This document shows, in pieces, positions 3,398 to 5,679 of a stretch of DNA of 5,679 bases; the first letter of the stretch is position 1, and each line of letters starts with the position of its first letter. Location of the stretch: positions 451 to 6,129 of the forward strand of contig PMIV01000197.1 in assembly GCA_003158355.1 (NCBI GenBank), written 5' to 3'. The stretch is from Anaerolineaceae bacterium (GTDB lineage Bacteria > Chloroflexota > Anaerolineae > Anaerolineales > Anaerolineaceae). Below the pieces are notes generated by a model, which saw only the letters and a program-made list of their open reading frames with translations, was not told where the DNA came from and made no database searches. The position numbers were made by a program, and so were the translations under genes.

Positions 3398-5679
3398 ATG
3401 ACAAGACAAAAGATCACAATTGATGCAAATGAAGCAGTGGCCCGAATTGCCTACTACCTTTCTGAAGTAGTTGCTATTTATCCTATCACTCCTTCATCTA
3501 CGATGGGAGAACATGCTGATGCATGGGCTGCCAAAGGAAACAAAAACCTGTGGGGGACTGTTCCCTCAGTGGTCGAAATGCAGTCAGAAGGTGGCGCTGC
3601 TGGTGCTGTTCATGGGGCTTTACAAACCGGTTCCCTGACTACAACCTTCACTGCATCTCAGGGTCTGCTTTTAATGATCCCGAACATGTACAAAATTGCG
3701 GGTGAGTTGACCTCAACCGTTTTCCATGTGGCTGCCCGTACAGTTGCAGCACATGCCCTGGCAATTTACGGCGATCATTCTGATGTCATGGCCGCCCGCC
3801 AAACTGGTTTCGCCCTGCTGGCCTCTGATTCAGTTCAGGTGGCTCAGGATATGGCTTTGATCGCGAATGCAGCTACCTTCGAAAGCCGTGTTCCCTTCTT
3901 GCACTTCTTCGATGGTTTCCGCACTTCTTCCGAAGAAGCTAAGATCGAACAATTGGATCCTGAAGATATTAAAGCAATGATCGATGAAGACAAGATCATT
4001 GAGATCCGCACCCGTGCATTAAATCCTGAACGACCTTTTATTCGTGGTACCGCACAAAACCCTGACGCTTACTTCCAGGGCCGCGAAGCAGCTAATAAAT
4101 ACTATCAAGCCACCCCGGCCATTGTTCAAAAATACATGGATAAGTTTGCCAAATTGATTGGCCGTACTTATCACATTTTTGATTATGTTGGCGCTGCAGA
4201 TGCTGAAGAAGTAATCGTCATTATGGGCTCCGGAGCTGAAACAGCCGAAGAAACCGCCATTTACCTCAACGCCCAAGGAAAGAAATACGGCGTACTCAAT
4301 GTTCGTCTCTACCGCCCATTTGATGTAGCTGCTTTCATAAAATTGCTTCCAGCCACTGTCAAAAAGATCGCCGTCCTCGACCGCACCAAAGAATCCGGTT
4401 CCATTGGTGAGCCTCTCTTCCTGGATATTGTTGCTGCAATTAGCTCTGCTTTTGCTAAAGGAACTACACCATTCAAGACGTTGCCGATCATCACTGGCGG
4501 ACGCTATGGTCTTTCTTCAAAAGAATTCACTCCTGCCATGGTCAAAGCTGTCTATACAGAATTAACCAAGAGCGACCCGAAAGAACACTTCACAGTCGGT
4601 ATCAAAGATGATGTCACCAACACCAGCCTGGAATTCGATCCCGTGTTCAATATTTTGTGCGAGGGAACCAAACAATGCGTCTTCTTCGGCCTGGGTTCTG
4701 ATGGTACCGTTGGTGCCAACAAGAACTCCATTAAGATCATCGGTGAAGAGACTGACAATTACGCACAGGGTTATTACTACTACGATTCCAAGAAATCTGG
4801 ATCTGTCACTATCTCTCACTTACGCTTTGGCCCCGATCCATTGCGTGCTCCTTACCTCATCGGTCAGGAAAGTGCATCATTTGTCGCTTGCCATAACTTC
4901 TCCTTCCTCGAATGGTTGGATGTCTTGAAATATGCTGCTCCCAATGCTGTCTTCCTCCTCAACAGCCTCTACGGCCCAACTGAGATTTGGGATCACCTGC
5001 CGCGAGAAGCCCAGAAAGATATCCTCGAGAAGAAATTGAAATTCTACGTCATCGATGCTTACGAAGTTGCCGCCAAGACCGGTATGGGCAGCCGTGTAAA
5101 CACCATCATGCAGACCGCTTTCTTTGCCATTAGCAATGTTCTGCCGCGCGAAGAAGCCATCGCACAGATCAAGAAATCCATTCAGAAGACCTACGGTAAA
5201 CGTGGTGAAGCTGTTGTTCAAAAGAACTTCGCCGCTGTCGATCAGACACTTGCTAATCTCTCTGAAGTAAAAGTCCCCTCTGCTATTACCAGCAAATTCA
5301 GCCGCCGCGCCGCAGTTCCTGCCAATGCTCCTGAATTTGTTCGTGACGTTGAAGGTGCCATGATCGCCTTCGAAGGCGACAACCTGCCCGTCAGCGCCTT
5401 TCCTGTTGATGGAACTTATCCCTCCGGTACGACCAAATGGGAAAAACGCAATATTGCTTTGGAGATCCCCGTCTGGGAAAGTGATCTTTGTATCCAATGC
5501 GCCAAATGTGCGACCGTCTGTCCGCATGCAGCCATCCGTGCAAAAGTTTACGAACCCAGTTTCCTGGATAATGCTCCTGAGACATTCAAGTCAATCGATG
5601 CCAAATTTAAGGAATTCCCCGGTTACAAATTCACCATCCAGGTAGCCCCCGAAGACTGCACCGGCTGCGGCTTATGCGT
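3398..5679 (+). CDS. nifJ: Pyruvate:ferredoxin (flavodoxin) oxidoreductase, 3'-truncated by window end
   Basis: This is the first 760 residues of a single-chain enzyme normally about 1,170-1,200 residues long. It converts pyruvate and CoA to acetyl-CoA and CO2 while reducing ferredoxin or flavodoxin, and works in the cytoplasm as a homodimer using thiamine diphosphate and three [4Fe-4S] clusters. Domain I (about 1-258) has YPITPSS (28-34), SEGGAAG (63-69) and HVAART (110-115). T31, E64 and R114 coincide in number with the substrate- and cofactor-contacting residues known from Desulfovibrio africanus. Domain II begins near the VIMGSGAE segment (274-281). Domain III has the gamma-type FGLGSDGTVGANKNS block (430-444). 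The ferredoxin-like domain shows a first CxxCxxCxxxCP cluster at 698-709 and the first three Cys of the second at 754, 757 and 760, where the window ends. The TPP-pyrophosphate-binding domain and the proximal cluster lie outside. No stop or frameshift interrupts the frame. The start has GGAG five bases upstream. Confidence 0.97.
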   Translation, partial: MTRQKITIDANEAVARIAYYLSEVVAIYPITPSSTMGEHADAWAAKGNKNLWGTVPSVVEMQSEGGAAGAVHGALQTGSLTTTFTASQGLLLMIPNMYKIAGELTSTVFHVAARTVAAHALAIYGDHSDVMAARQTGFALLASDSVQVAQDMALIANAATFESRVPFLHFFDGFRTSSEEAKIEQLDPEDIKAMIDEDKIIEIRTRALNPERPFIRGTAQNPDAYFQGREAANKYYQATPAIVQKYMDKFAKLIGRTYHIFDYVGAADAEEVIVIMGSGAETAEETAIYLNAQGKKYGVLNVRLYRPFDVAAFIKLLPATVKKIAVLDRTKESGSIGEPLFLDIVAAISSAFAKGTTPFKTLPIITGGRYGLSSKEFTPAMVKAVYTELTKSDPKEHFTVGIKDDVTNTSLEFDPVFNILCEGTKQCVFFGLGSDGTVGANKNSIKIIGEETDNYAQGYYYYDSKKSGSVTISHLRFGPDPLRAPYLIGQESASFVACHNFSFLEWLDVLKYAAPNAVFLLNSLYGPTEIWDHLPREAQKDILEKKLKFYVIDAYEVAAKTGMGSRVNTIMQTAFFAISNVLPREEAIAQIKKSIQKTYGKRGEAVVQKNFAAVDQTLANLSEVKVPSAITSKFSRRAAVPANAPEFVRDVEGAMIAFEGDNLPVSAFPVDGTYPSGTTKWEKRNIALEIPVWESDLCIQCAKCATVCPHAAIRAKVYEPSFLDNAPETFKSIDAKFKEFPGYKFTIQVAPEDCTGCGLC

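Noticed and set aside
3387..3401. Tiny ATG-GAG-TCA-AGA-TGA frame overlapping the nifJ start, a possible leader peptide.
   Set aside because: Four residues with no ribosome binding site of its own. The GGAG within it is better explained as the nifJ ribosome binding site.
4877..5527. 216-residue minus-strand open frame inside nifJ.
   Set aside because: It is fully antisense to the conserved CoA-binding and ferredoxin domains of the oxidoreductase and shows no family features. Long antisense frames are common opposite biased codon use.
1..5679. A new defence, mobile or biosynthetic system.
   Set aside because: The recognised genes are housekeeping families in separate transcription units with their own promoters or terminators. 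There are no nuclease, integrase, toxin, repeat-array or modification-enzyme genes, so no such system is supported.

Overview
The window looks like ordinary chromosomal DNA from an anaerobic bacterium, most plausibly a Chloroflexota member of the Anaerolineae type. This is inferred from gene style and not proven by any marker gene. The clues are a single-chain pyruvate:ferredoxin oxidoreductase, a lipoprotein with a Thr/Pro-rich linker followed by paired LysM domains, and moderate GC content. No rRNA, tRNA, CRISPR array, insertion sequence or phage gene was seen.

Layout from left to right: (1) the last 69 codons of an unrecognised gene on the + strand (1-210); (2) a 14-bp hairpin terminator (227-260) shared by converging genes; (3) two genes on the minus strand, read from right to left: a DNPH1/Rcl-like nucleotide N-glycosidase (1263-1694) and, 63 bp downstream, a class II DnaJ/CbpA-like co-chaperone (276-1199); (4) a 181-bp divergent intergenic region (1695-1875) with a good + strand promoter; (5) a secreted LysM lipoprotein (1876-2601) with its own terminator; (6) a Nudix hydrolase of the ADP-ribose pyrophosphatase type (2699-3235); (7) a 162-bp gap with a weak hairpin and a TATAAT box; (8) the first 760 codons of pyruvate:ferredoxin (flavodoxin) oxidoreductase (from 3398), cut by the window end inside its second ferredoxin-type Cys cluster.

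The genes appear to be mostly separate transcription units with housekeeping roles: protein folding, removal of unwanted nucleotides (DNPH1-like and Nudix), a cell-wall-associated lipoprotein, and central anaerobic carbon metabolism (pyruvate to acetyl-CoA plus reduced ferredoxin). I see no convincing new multi-gene system. The most interesting detail is regulatory: the DnaJ-like gene lacks a Shine-Dalgarno site, and a well-spaced promoter places the predicted transcription start exactly on the A of its ATG, which suggests a leaderless mRNA. A second point is a pair of cysteines, one in each LysM domain, that could form a disulfide.
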